From Scilla litardierei (taxonomy: Eukaryota > Streptophyta > Magnoliopsida > Asparagales > Asparagaceae): a stretch of DNA of 64,000 nucleotides. Position numbers and translations under genes: made by a program. The DNA lies in NCBI GenBank assembly GCA_030789695.1, contig CM061140.1, positions 82,894,422-82,958,421 on the forward strand, read 5' to 3'. Below, piece by piece: positions 42,867 through 54,800 of this stretch (position 1 is its first letter; the number at the start of each line of letters is the position of its first letter). The notes beneath the pieces are model-generated. The model did not search any database. It had not been told where the DNA came from and worked only from the letters and a program-made list of their open reading frames with translations.

Positions 42867-45100
42867 ATGGAGCCGAGACCCGTATCAGATTCGATCTTGT
42901 ATGACCAGGACCGACATCGTTCACCCCATATACAGCCTAGGCAGGTATGAACAGAACTACTGGATTAATTTTTTATGGAAGGGATCTTTCTTCGTAATCT
43001 TGCATGAAGTATATTAACATTTCATAATTATTGGTTGCAGTCGGATATTATATTAGTAGTGGACCATACGAGTAAACATACTGCATGGGTTTTAGATGAG
43101 CGTGCAACACACTACATGGAAATTGCCAAGCTTGACGTATGTGCAAGGTTGAAGTGGATACGGTTGGACTGGGCACTACTTACTGCATTGGTGGAGAGAT
43201 GGAGGCCCGAGACCAATACCTTCCATCTTCGCCAAGGTGAGATGACGATCACGTTGCAGGACGTGTCAGTCATCACAGGCCTTCCTGTTGAGGGAATTCT
43301 CGTATGGAGAATGCCAAGCTGTCCCAATTGGGCGGAGTTGATGGAGCGGCTCCTTGGACAGACATCCACAGAAAACCAAGGAGCAAAGGTAAAACTGAGC
43401 TAGTTGCGAGAGACGTTTATGGAGTTGACTGCAGAAGCCACCGTTGAGGAGATTCAGCAATATACTCGGGCATATATTCTGCATATGATAGGCACATTAT
43501 TGGTGTTAGATCCAAGTAGAGGTTCGGTGCACCTCCGATGGTTGACAAAGATGGAGCATATAGAGACCATTAGAGATTATTCCTGGGGTAGTGCTATGCT
43601 TGCTCACCTGTACTCAGAGTTAAGTAAGGTGGCAAGAAGGAAAACAACTGGGTTATACTCATGCTCCACCTTGTTACAGGTTTACAATTTGATACTTAAG
43701 TTTTATTGTAATATTTATTATATAGTAACAGTCACTTACAAATTCATATTCATAGGTATGGTCATAGGAGAGATTGCATATAGGCAGGCCGACTTGCTCC
43801 CAAGACATATTCGATGGCACCCTCCCTTTAGGGTGCAGGTGGAATGTGCCATTATCATTCCGAGAAAACCCTCAGCGACAACTGGATTTATAGAAACGAG
43901 CTTGACATTTTAGAGCCTACGCAGGTAAGACGTTGTAAATTTTATACATTGATGGGATAAATGATGGATTAATATTACGAATTCTGATGAGTTATTTATA
44001 ATTTTCATTCCCATTAGGTGATCTGGGAGCCATATCTTCATAGATATCAGAATCTTCCTGATTTATGTGTTTTAGAAAATCAGAGCTGGCATGCGCGTGT
44101 ACCGCTAGTTTGCTTTGATGTATTGGTGATGCATGTCCCAGATCGTGTTATGCGCCAATTTGGTATTCCACAGCTTATTCCAGTAGCGGTTCCAATCATG
44201 CCGGTAAAGATCGGCATGAATCATAGAGCGTGGAATGAAGCCACTGTGGAGCCTCTCATGAAGTGGTACGACAGGGCTGCACATATTATTGAGCAGGGGG
44301 TTGCAGTTAGTTTAGACGTGTATATGGAGTGGTATTGGAGGATCACATAGAGGTGGATATATAGTAGGCAAGAACCCCCGTATGGTTACATGCCTCGTGG
44401 TCCTATCGAGCGGGAAATGGTAAATAGTAGTGTAGCATTAAAATATCTGTTTGTTTATTTTATACATTGGTTTCTAATATATAGTTTATCCATTGGTTTT
44501 GCAGACCGACGCATTCAGAATGTTAGAGGATATGTGTACACGTGGTTATGAAGCACGGGACCTAGAGCAGATCCTTCAAATTAGGGATAAGATCGGACAG
44601 GTGCTCCGCGGTACACGACATAGAAGTGAGGGTGCGGAGACGAGTCATGCAGGAAGGCAAGAGCCTGCCGGGATGAAGCATGCACCTCTCAGCAGTATTA
44701 GCCATTTACCAGTGATGAGGCCGGCACTTCTCAGCAGTTGCAGCCATATACCGGTTATGATGCCGGCATGTATCAGCAGTATCAGGCATATACCGGATAT
44801 GAAGGCGACCCATCTCAGTATTATCAGTCACATACAGGGTATGAAGCCAGTACGTCTCAGCCTATTCAGCCATATACCGTAGTCCCTGAAGACGACCCAT
44901 GTCATCAGTATCTGGCAGACGAGCCACATCAGACTCTGGCAGACGATCTACATCAGACTCGCGTGCATGAAGATGACCCTTCGCCAATGCAACACACCCA
45001 ACCAGAAATGGAAGGTGACATATTAACTCAGCAAGCTCCGTTTGTCACATACAGGCGTCGTCGGTCTCTTATGAGTAGGATTTTACATAGGCGGCAATGA
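42867..45100 (+). pseudogene. Plant mobile domain (MAIN-like) gene, decayed
   Basis: Five exons can be traced by splice sites: 42867-42944, 43041-43679, 43756-43924, 44018-44419, 44505-45100. Exon 2 reads HTAWVLDERA, then LDWALLTALVERWRPETNTF and ITLQDVSVITGLPVEG, the hallmark of the plant mobile domain (PMD, 'aminotransferase-like' in annotations). Exon 4 continues VIWEPYLHRYQ, WHARVPLVCF and VMRQFGIPQLIP. Stops interrupt exon 2 (43401), exon 3 (43765 and later) and exon 4 (44348), most where Trp is expected, and exon 5 changes frame within a Tyr/Gln repeat tail. PMD proteins of the MAIN type act in silencing and genome stability; transposon-borne versions in MULEs are known. Not functional as it stands. 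Confidence 0.88.
44690..44880 (+). repeat. ~33-36-bp tandem repeats in the tail of the PMD gene
   Basis: About six imperfect units of CAGCAGTATCAG, CATATACCGG and TATGAAG. In one frame they encode YxxYTGYE-like repeats, in another SHIPVM-like repeats. This explains why both frames stay open here. Confidence 0.8.
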
Positions 45101-45305
45101 ATGTAATAAAGATATTTTCATTGTGTTTAAATTTGTCGAAACGTTATTTACTTTTGGAATGAAATCTGAAATTTTATCTACAATGTGTTGAAATATGTCA
45201 TTTATGTGGGTTTTATATGTTTAAGATGCGTGGAATGAGATATTAGTTGGATATATGTGGTATATGTGATAGGTGTGTGATATATGTGTCATATGTCATA
45301 TATGT

Positions 45306-45850
45306 GATATATATGCGATACATGCGATAATGTGATGGATATGCGATATGTGATGGATATATATGAATGGGATGAGATGTGGTAATGGGAAAAGATCAAA
45401 AAGAGCAGTTTGAGGGTGGCAGCAACTGATTGCACAATATCAGTGCAATTAGGAAGCTGCAGAAGTGGTGTTGGGCCTTTGGATTATAGCCATGGTTTGA
45501 AACCACGGCGTCCCAGATTAAGTACATTTTCGCCGCGGTTTCAAACCACGGCCAAAATGCACTTAAATTGGCATGCCACGGTTTGAAAACCGCAGCAAAA
45601 ATACAAGCCCAGGCACATGTACTTAAGCCAGTATATGTGCATTTTGGCCGCGGTTTGAAACCATGACCAAAATGCACTATAACTGGGACTAATTCTGCAG
45701 CTTCCCGATTGCACTGATATTGTGCAATCAGCTGCTGCTACCCCCAAACTTCTCTTCCCGATCTTTTTCCATTACCACATCTCATCACATTCACACCTAT
45801 CCATCACATATCACATATCCATCACATTATTGCGTATATCACACACATAT
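45306..45850. repeat. Large inverted repeat between the two MULE genes
   Basis: The left arm (about 45306-45470) and right arm (about 45686-45850) are reverse complements with few mismatches, sharing GATTGCACAATATCAGTGCAAT, GGAAGCTGCAGAA and GAGATGTGGTAATGG. The ~215-bp centre contains further inverted copies of GGCCGCGGTTTGAAACC and GGCCAAAATGCAC. The whole can fold into a stem of roughly 165 bp with a structured loop. It lies between the 3' ends of the convergent PMD and transposase genes, so both transcripts could run into it. Confidence 0.88.
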
Positions 45851-46069
45851 CAAGAAAGTTGCATTTCATTCGAAAAGTAAATAAGATACATATATCACAT
45901 ATATCCGATTTCATTCCAAAAGTATATAAGATTTTACATATATCGCATATCCATCACATATATCACATATGTCTCGGATTTTACTTTCCCATAAAAAAAT
46001 ATAAGATACATAGATTTCAAATAATATGCGACGGTGAATTTCTTCAGTCGGATGCATTGTATTTCTCAG

Positions 46070-48967
46070 TCACGTGAAACGCCTCCTCGATGCGATGTAG
46101 CCCTACAACATTGGCTGACGTTAGTACATAAGTATTTTCACAAATACTAAACATGAAATGTGAAAAAGAACATACGATGCCATGCGTAAAGGATTTTGGC
46201 AACGTGATTTCTTATGACCAAGCTGATAACAGTTGGTGCATCTATTCTGCCTGCTTCCCTTACGTGGACGATCCATTTCTCCCCGAATTAGTGTCGATCT
46301 TGGCCGATCGGGTTGTCTTCTTTTTTCTGGAGGAATTAAACTTGGGCCATCCCACTCCTTCCAGTACCTTTCATCAGGTATGGGGTAAAATTCTGGGATA
46401 TATGACAGTTGATATTTACTCACACTATACCATGGTGAACAAAATGGCCAATATGATATGTTGGCACCATATTGCTGTCTTGACGTTGCGGCGATCATAT
46501 GGACACATGGCATATGCTGAAGCATGGGAATATTGCACGTACATGTGCAACGGTCGCCTTCTATCGTCACGATATATGCGTTTGCATCAGTATCCATCAC
46601 CTGCCACTCAAAGTCACCAAATCTTGTGATGTAGCAACACCGGGCTGATTGCATACGTGAACCAATAATGTTCTCAGTTTTTGGGGTGAAAGTGGTCGTC
46701 CAACGGAGTCCATCAAGCCGTCGATGATAGAAATACTTGTTTAACATATAAAAGGTTCTTGCAATCAACGATTGTATCGAAAGCGCTCTAGCTCCTTTAA
46801 GAACCCCATTGAAGCTCTCCGAACAATTGGTTGTCATTATACAATAGCGTCTACCACCATCTTCATGTTTCGCCCACCTCTGTGTTTCTGCCCCCAAGTT
46901 TGCAGTAACCCAATCATCAGCTGCAACAAACTCTGCTCTAATCTTTGCGCGAAAAAAATTATATGTCATCAAGTCTGATGCATTGCCAGCTTCCCATAAG
47001 TGATTTTCCAATGTAGCTGTTCGGTATCCTTTCGACGTGAAATTTGCAATAATATGTCGAAGACAATACCTATGGTGTCTAGAACCTGGCCATCCCTCTC
47101 ATAGTGCTCTTGGAATACCTTTCATTCTATCGAAAATGAAGGTAATCATTCGGTTTCTACGGGCACTCGGTATCAACTCATAGATGCAGCAGAAAAACCA
47201 CTTTCAATTTTCTACATTTTCAGCATACTACTGCAAATCCTAACGGAAATAGGCCTCCATTTGCATCCACGCCTGTAGCCACCAGTAAACACCCTGCATA
47301 TTTCCCATACAAATGTGTGCCATCAATACTTAGGACCGGCCTGCAGTGTTTGAACCCTTCAATTGATGGTCCAAATGACCAAAACACTCCTGTAAACTGT
47401 GCCACTCTTGGCCTGATAGTTTCATATGTAATCTTATACACTGTTCCAGGATTGCTTTCCTTGATGGCTTCTAAGTACTGTGGGAGCCTCTTGTATGACT
47501 CCTCCCAATCCCCAAATATCCTCGCTAAAGCTTTCGATCTAGCCATCCATGCTTTGTGATATGATATTATGATGTGTAACATGGCATGAATGGCAGCGTG
47601 TATTTCTGCAGGTGTCATATCAAGCTTTGTCTTCACCTGGGACATAATTTTGTAACTTATGAATGATGATGTGGCTTGACTATGATCAGTATTTAAAGTG
47701 GGATTGTTGCAGGTGTGTTCATCACCTACTTTCGTTATCTTAAACCTCCCAGCTGTTCTTTTTTCCACCACTGCATAAATTCTTCAAGGACAATTCCTAC
47801 TAGTCTCATCTTGAGTTTGCGGATTCACTTCATGATTCAAGCCACATATCACAGAATAACAAGTTTTGTTTGTCTTGATTGGTCTAAATGAGACATCGTG
47901 CTCGATGCTCCATTCCGTTATTGCGTTTATCAAGTCTGTCTTTGTATCATACAGATCACCGACGTTGAAAACTCCGTTACTGCTGGAAAGCCTTGCCTCT
48001 AGCATATGCCTTTCTTGGGTATTCCTCATAATTGTAGTGTTTACCCATTGTTCCTCATCCTCTCCATCTGGCAACGGCTCTTCAAACTGACATTTGTATT
48101 GTCTGCAACAGATTGATGTATACAGTCTGTATCATCTGCATTTAGATCAGCAGCAACCTGCATGCTATCATCCCTCACATTAGGATGTTCATCATTATCT
48201 GTGCCATCACTTTCGTCATCCACCTGTCTCTCTATAGACGTTGATACTCCAATATATGTGGGTCTGTCAATATCTTCAGGAAGCGCATTTGCTTGTGTGG
48301 GCAACGTCTCTGGTACATATGGACCTTGCATATAAGTGGAGTAAGTTGCATTTGCATGACCTCCTTGTCCCGCAACATTCCAACTGTAAATGTCATATGA
48401 ATAATCGAAATGTTTAGCATATCAAATTTACTTCATACAAATATAACATAAACGTATTTATTACTTCAAAAATTTCTATACTTACATATCCTCTTGTTCG
48501 TTATACAAACACCCTTCTCCCGCCATATTCTCTATAGGCTAGTACACTTGATTTGGAGAATATGAAATATAGTCAGCTGAATCATTACCCATATCCAGCA
48601 TACGAGCAAATGTGCCCAGGGGTTCACTCACTCTGGTGCTGATTATTGCTTCTTTTTCCACATATATTTCAACTGACCGTTGACCTTCACCCAAGCTAAA
48701 TAGAATCTCCATGTCACTGTCATCTGATATCTTCACAGCTGTAAACCTTTGATCCGTTATTGGCCATTTGCACACCAGATTCAATACAAACTCCTGACGG
48801 TTTATCCGTGTGCCTGTGTATATCCGATCTACTAGCTCAGAATATGTTGACGGTCTTCTCACGGTAATTGGTCTCATAGCACCCCCGACATACTTCGGTT
48901 CGTGATTTTCATCAATCGTTAAATCTCCATCAAAATATCATGTAACAAACATCCTATCACTTGCCAT
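46070..48967 (-). pseudogene. MuDR-like MULE transposase, decayed
   Basis: The start ATG at 48967 gives MASDRMFVT and then a TGA at codon 10. Next come a PB1-like N-terminal region (MRPITVRRPSTYSEL at 48877), a TAG at 48539, an intron (donor GTAAGT near 48486, acceptor near 48386), an acidic linker, a frameshift near 48060, and the MuDR DNA-binding region (FNVGDLYDTKTDLINAI). A TGA where CPW is expected (47782) precedes the MULE transposase domain with the first catalytic Asp in LSIDGTHLYGKYAG (47770-47220). After another frameshift come HRYCLRHI, the SWIM zinc finger (CTCTCNIPMLQHMPCVHM) and a CCHC knuckle (CTNCYQLGHKKSRC). It probably ends in a short last exon at 46070-46106. Family role: excises and integrates the element. 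Inactive here. Confidence 0.88.
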
Positions 48968-49129
48968 TACTTTAACCCTACACAAAATTGACATTCAGTG
49001 GTTGTTTTAAAACCATCAAAATTTGAATTATTTCAAGAACATATAATTTATTATGCAGTATATTTCTCACGTCAAAATAACCTAGGAGAAACATCAAATC
49101 GCCTAGGAGAAGCACCAAATCGTCAAAAC

Positions 49130-49290
49130 CTCCGTGAGATGGTAAGAATTTTACTTGAGAGTTGAAGACTTCGCTAAAGGAGGAAAAAACGCTGCTGTGC
49201 GAGGAAGAAAGAAAGAAAAGTAAGAAAGAAAGGGCAGCAGCTGGGAGCCGCCCTATAATTTCATATTGGACATGGTTTTTAAATCATACG
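49130..49290. repeat. MULE right terminal inverted repeat, partial
   Basis: The GAAAGAAAGAAAAG block and GGGAGCCGCC match the left end in inverted orientation. Similarity fades near 49290, where unrelated sequence begins. Confidence 0.65.
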
Positions 49291-49429
49291 TATGATTACC
49301 CCTCCCCTAGATCTCGCAAGATCGATTTGGGGATTATTTGTTGCCTTGAAAACGACGGACCGTTCATCCCAAAAACTCAATTTTTAGGGTCAAAACCCTA
49401 ATTTTGAACCCTCCGGCGGCTAGCCGTGG

Positions 49430-49672
49430 CCGGAAAACCCCCCCTGCGGCCGCTCCCCCCCCCGCAGGGGGGGGGGGGGGGGGGGGCGGCCCCCGCCGCT
49501 CTCCCCCTGCAGGGGGGCGGCGGCCCGCGCGGCCGTCCCCCTGCAGGGGGGGTGGCCCGCGTGGTCGCTCCCCCCTGCAGGGGGCGGCCCCCGCCGCACC
49601 CCCTGCAGGGGGCGGCGCCCCCAGCGGCGGCGCCCCCCTACAGGGGGCGGCGGCGGCGCCCCCCCGAAACCC
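49430..49672. repeat. GC-rich palindrome array (CCCCCTGCAGGGGG)
   Basis: Five or more copies of the palindrome CCCCCTGCAGGGGG or near variants (49441-49490, 49504, 49538, 49570, 49599, 49636), separated by GGCGGC/CCGCCG-rich spacers, including a G run of over 20 nt. It can form hairpins and G-quadruplexes. Long open frames in several phases on both strands here are artefacts of the absence of A/T-containing stop codons. Confidence 0.9.
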
Positions 49673-49691
49673 TAATTCCAAAAAAAACAGA

Positions 49692-49812
49692 AAAGTCTGT
49701 GGGCCTGAAGCCCACAGACTTGCTGCGGGCTTCAGGCCCACAGTCAGATTTCTTCAAAAAAAAGCCTATGGGCCTGAAGCCCATAGGCCGACTGCGGGCT
49801 TCAGGCCCGCAG
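49692..49812. repeat. Palindromic GGGCCTGAAGCCC / GGGCTTCAGGCCC repeats
   Basis: Two units of about 65 bp, each with a hairpin TGGGCCTGAAGCCCA followed by GCGGGCTTCAGGCCC. The second unit differs at a few bases and is preceded by an A-rich spacer. Confidence 0.85.
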
Positions 49813-50754
49813 GCTGGTTTATCTGAAAAAAAAATGGGGGGGGGCAAAGGCTATTAACAAGCCTCAAAAGGCAACTTGCTAGCCTAAAAATTAATTTAAA
49901 ACGGGGATTTAAGGGCAAAATATTCGTGAAAAATCACGGTAAAATACGGGCACACTATCGAACAGGCAAAAGCTTTTTGGGGATTTTTGGGGTGCTTTTG
50001 GGATGATGAGGGAACCTGCTTTCCTCATACAAAAGAAAATGTTAATTTTGGGCTCTTATTCAATTTTATTGATTAAACACATTCATTTCAACCCTTGCAT
50101 CGTAATGATTTTTCTGTAAAAATCATATTTAGATGTTTTACATCACTAGGCTTATTCTGTGGATATTATATGCGTGGTTGTGCATTGTATTTAAAACATA
50201 ATAATTAGGAAGATCCTGCGACCGCTCTGCCGTTAGTAACCTAACCTAACGGTGCATGACGTTGCCCAGTGGTCCAATAATTATTAAGTGATTAAATTAT
50301 TTATCCATCTCTGTGAATATTAAATGCATGTGATGCCTGTGATAAAAATGTCTGATGAAAATGTTGATGAGCACAATATTTCTGCATGAATTGCTAAATG
50401 TGGTTTTTGGATCGGGCGTTTAGTCCCACAGTTTATTTCCCGCACTTTTCTTTTATTTTTGAGAGAAATTGTAGTGAGGAATTTACGTAAATGTCAAAGA
50501 AAGAAGACCAACTTCCATGAAGACGGATGCCACGCTTGAAGATGGAGATATCATATGGGACCCACGGGGTTTTCAAAGTTGTATTTTCATTTTTAAAGCT
50601 GCAAATTTGTATAATTTGGACTGTGGACTTTTGGACTCTTTCTTGTGGGACTGGCCGATCCACACATTTAGCTTTTCGTTAAATATTGCCTCTGCATGAA
50701 AATGTTTTCTCTGATTAATTATTAATTCATACATGTTTGCGCTCTGCTAGATAA
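49813..50754. other. Leader-like non-coding region upstream of copia gag
   Basis: No coding recognised. It should contain the 5' LTR and primer-binding site of the copia element, but neither a sequence matching the 3' LTR at 55461 nor a TGGTATCAGAGC site was found, so the 5' LTR is missing or replaced. Confidence 0.4.
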
Positions 50755-51711
50755 ATGTCTAAAATTACAAGCGTTGATTTCGAAGTACTGGAAGCATAAG
50801 GTAGAAACTATCTAAGCTGGCAGCTAGATGTAAAGTTTCACCTGCGGGCAAAGTCCCTCATCGCTGCTGTGACTGAAAAAGAAAATGTTAGCGATATAGA
50901 GAAGGCGCAAGCCATCTATATTCGCCGCCATGTGGACAAGACCTTAAAGGCTGAATACCTTACGGTCGAAGATCCACTTGAGCTATGGACTGCCCTTGAG
51001 GACATGTATAAACATCAGAAAGATGTTATACTCCCAAGGGCACGATACGAGTGGGAGAACCTGAGACTACATGACTTTAAGTCCATTGCTGAGTACAACT
51101 CAGCACTTTTTAGCTTCACCTCACGCCTGAAGTTGTGTGGTGAGAAAGTCTCAGAAAATCGTATGCTGGAAAAGACGTATACGTCCTTCCATGAAAAAGA
51201 TGCGACACTCATGCAGCAATACCGTGAACGCAAGTTCACCAAGTATTCTGAGCTGCTGTCATGTTTACTCATGGCCGAGCAAAACAGAGAGCTTCTTCTC
51301 GCCACTCACAATATGCGCCCTCCCGGCACTGCCCCCCTACCAGAAGCTCACTATTCCTCTTCCTTCAAAAAGAAGAGAGATAATAAAAGAAAAGAAAGAC
51401 CACAGAAGGAAGGTCATCAGAAAAATGCCAAGGGCCATGTACAGCAGCAGCGAAATAATGAAAGTAAGCGGAAGTTCACGTGGCACAGAAATGACAAAAA
51501 TTATGCACCCCCACCCAAGAGGGAATGGGAAGAACAGTGCCATAATTGTGGCATAAAAGGCCACTGGTCCAGAGTGTGCCGAACTCCGCAGCATCTCCAG
51601 GTTTTGTATAAAGAGAACAAGAAAAATAAAGCTGAAACAAACCTGATAACCTCTGATGCTCCAGTCAAGTTTTCAGCTGACAACTTCGAAAATGATGACA
51701 TGCTTGATTAG
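50755..51711 (+). pseudogene. Copia gag with one early stop
   Basis: ATG at 50755 and a TAA at codon 15 (50797), then an open frame to 51711. Motifs: GRNYLSWQLDVKFHL, YLTVEDPLELW, ILPRARYEW, LRLHDFKSIAEYNSALF, LKLCGE, YSELLSCLLMAEQN, then a basic region and a CCHC knuckle (CHNCGIKGHWSRVC). This is the common plant copia Gag with a UBN2-like capsid domain. An isolated early stop in an otherwise clean frame suggests modest decay in gag compared with pol. Confidence 0.9.
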
Positions 51712-51899
51712 CCTTTACTTTTATCTTAGCAAATTGTTTAGAACATTTCATGTTATGAGAGCTTTTATATTACGCAATCTGTTTTGAATGAAAAATTTTA
51801 GACAATAAATGAATATGTCTATCTGAATATACATGTGCCTATACGTTTCATCTTTTGAAACTGCTCTTATAAATGATTAGTAGACAATAAACACATACG

Positions 51900-54800
51900 A
51901 TTTTTTCAATACAAAGCTCAATATCAGTGCCATATTAAAGATCCAGGGAATGCAACACTGTTGCCCCCAAACGTCACAAAAATAGAGGATGCACTAACCC
52001 CTCCGAATTCCAAAAGAAACTTTCTAAGTTTCAAGGACATCCGTTTCAACGGATTCCATTTGGAAACAACAAATGTAAATGAAAAAAAAATTATTACCGT
52101 ATGCAACGTCTCAAGATAAAGGAGTAAAATCCATACTTGAACGTTTTGAGAGCCTTAGAGGCCTCTACCATACGAAGATTCGGAGAAAGGAAGCGGATTT
52201 AAACGGAGCACCTGAAGTGCCCGACATCAGCCTAGTTTTTACTCTGGCATGATGGACTTGGCCACCCTGGATTTGTGATGATGCACTGCATCTCATCCCA
52301 TGGGTATGACTTGAAGAACCAGAAGATTCTTCAGAAGGGAGAATTCCCTCGCATCCTTTGCTATAAGGGAAAAATTAATTGCAAGGCCATCTCCACAAAA
52401 AGTTGAAAAAGAATCTCCACGCTTCCTCAAAAAGAATACAAGGAGATAGATGTGGATAAAATCCACCACCCCTAGTGGGCTATTTCGGTACTTTATTGTA
52501 CTGATAAATGCATCCTCGGTATATTCATACGTGTGCCTACTCAGACCCGCAACTTAGCTTTTCCAAAGCTATTGGCACAAAAATAAAAATGTTGCGGGCA
52601 CATTTCCCAGACAATAAAATATAAAAAATAAGTCTGGTTAATGTTGAGAAATATACCTCCCAGTCATTTCAAGAGTACTGCCAAGCAACGGGAATAGAAA
52701 ATGAACATACAAGTGCCGCATGTTCATACCTAAAATGGGTCGGCAGAGTTACTGAAAAGTAGACTCCAATGGATTGAACGTCCATTAAATCCCGATTACA
52801 TATGGATGCATGGGGACATGCAAATTCTGCATGCTGCATCGTAAATGAAAATAAGACCCTCTAGAGGTCAGAGTCTCCAATGCAACTTGCATATGGAATG
52901 CCACCGAACATTTCTCTTCGGAGAATCTTCGATCCGCAGTTTAAATCCCCATCGCACCAACACAGAGGACAAATATAGGTCCTCAACGTCGCTTAGGTAT
53001 CTATGAAGGGTTTGACTCACCCTCAATGAAAAGACACCTAGAACCCCAAACGGGGGACGTATTTAAGGCACATCTTGAAGACTGTGATCTCGATGAGACG
53101 AGTTTCCCAAAAATAGGCCCAGATACTGGAAAATCTGGTGCGAAGCAAATTATAACGTGGGATACAAAAAGTTTGACCCACTATGATCTGGTAACAATAC
53201 AATGTGTAGAAGAGATCCCGAAGATCCTCCACATACAGAACACTGTTCACCAATTACCGGAATCATTTATTGACAACCGGAAGATTGTCAGATCACACAT
53301 CCCTGCTGCAAAAACTCCAGCTAGGATTGACATCCCCGAGAATGGATTCAATCCACCAGCAGCAGAAGTGGCTGATCCTTAACAGAAAAGAGGCAGACCA
53401 CCAGGCTCCAAGGACAGAAACTCCTGGAGACCTTAAGACAATACTACCACAGGACAATGAGCTCCTGTCCACACCCTCACCCTTCCCAGAATCCACTGCA
53501 GAGGAATTGCCTGGAAAAAGTGAAATTAAGTAAATGTTGTACGTATTGGGGAGGTGTTGGGCAGATAGAATATAGATTGTCGACAAATGTATTCACGTAT
53601 CATATTGCCATATACATCGCAAAAGCGATGATGTTTGTAAATTATCGTTCCACACTCCGTTGCTAGAAGGCAAACGTAGAGATTGGCCAAAATGTGGAAC
53701 GTGGCAATAAAAGATGAGCTGGACTCACTTATGAAACGTGAAATGTTCGGACCTGAAGTCCTGACACCAAAAAGGTGTCAAACCTGTTGATAAAACAAAG
53801 TATTGCACACATAAGAAAAATAAATACAAAATCGTATGCTATAAGGCACAACCTATAGCCCAAGGAAAATTTCGCTGAAATTAGGGATCGAACAAATTCA
53901 AATGAGCATGTCTCATAAATGATGCATCAGTCTCCCTAAGTTATCAAAAGCGAATACCTTACGATTTGGCGAAGGAAAATTATGGATATGCTGTCATTGG
54001 ATGTTGTGACGGCATACCTTCGTGGATATCTTGTAAAGATAATTTCCACATTTCTTTAAATGCCTGAATAGACTTCGGGACGTCTATTCAAAATGAAGAA
54101 AAACAATAAGTATAACAAATAAATGTACAATCAAGAGAATCACTTGACAAGTCAATGATTCCTACTGAAGATTGTCTTTGCATCTGTGCAAAGAACAGGA
54201 TTAGAGATCATAGTTGGAGACAACTAAAATTTCATCGGATCTCCTGAAGAGAAAACTGAACTACATGTACAAGCCTGACTTTTAAACATGAAATAAAAAG
54301 ACCTAGGCAAAAATAAAGTCATGGCTCATAGAATCCTGTTACAAACGTCAAGAAGTGCGTTGAAGAAATTACAAGGACCATTGTCATCAAAAGTACACCT
54401 ATTGGAGTATACTTAATGGATGAACAAAAAAAACCTTCCGATCGCTGGAAGAGGGGGATGATATAACTGGTCCTAAAGTCCCTTATCTAAGTGTAATCAT
54501 GCACTCCTGGCTAACTGCATGTGTCCCGGTATAGCAATTGTAGTAAACTCATTAACCAGAGATAGTTGGCACCTAACAAGGGCCATTAGACCGGAGTCAA
54601 GCCTTCTGCGCTTCCTCCAAGGGTCGAAAGATTTGGACTTACAAATTATAGTAGCATCCTCCAATGTTTATGCAAATGCAGGTTACAGGTCCAGTCCCTA
54701 TACTGATAAAATACAGAACGGGTACCCACAGTGGGATGTCCATCTACTGCAAATATGCAAAGCAACTTATGAATGCAACATCATCCTATCAATTCCGAGA

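Larger units (their letters stand above)
42079..49290. mobile_element. MULE-type transposon with MuDR-like transposase and plant mobile domain gene
   Basis: The left boundary is set by interruption of a direct repeat at 42078. The left terminal region (about 42079-42426) and the right region (about 49130-49290) share inverted similarity: a CTTTCTTT-rich block next to GGCAGCCGCC (42285-42350 against 49200-49252), continuing as TTTGGACGCGGTTTGAAA against TTGGACATGGTTTTTAAA. The outermost ~200 bp of the left end have no right counterpart, so the right end is truncated or replaced and the expected ~9-bp target duplication cannot be tested. The two decayed genes inside are convergent around an inverted repeat. 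Confidence 0.82.

Noticed and set aside
46153..46978. Plus-strand frame of 158 codons and others opposite the transposase
   Set aside because: Antisense to recognised SWIM and zinc-knuckle motifs.
49364..49857. Long overlapping open frames of 125-143 codons on both strands
   Set aside because: Caused by the stop-free GC palindrome array; the proteins are only Gly, Pro, Ala and Arg runs.
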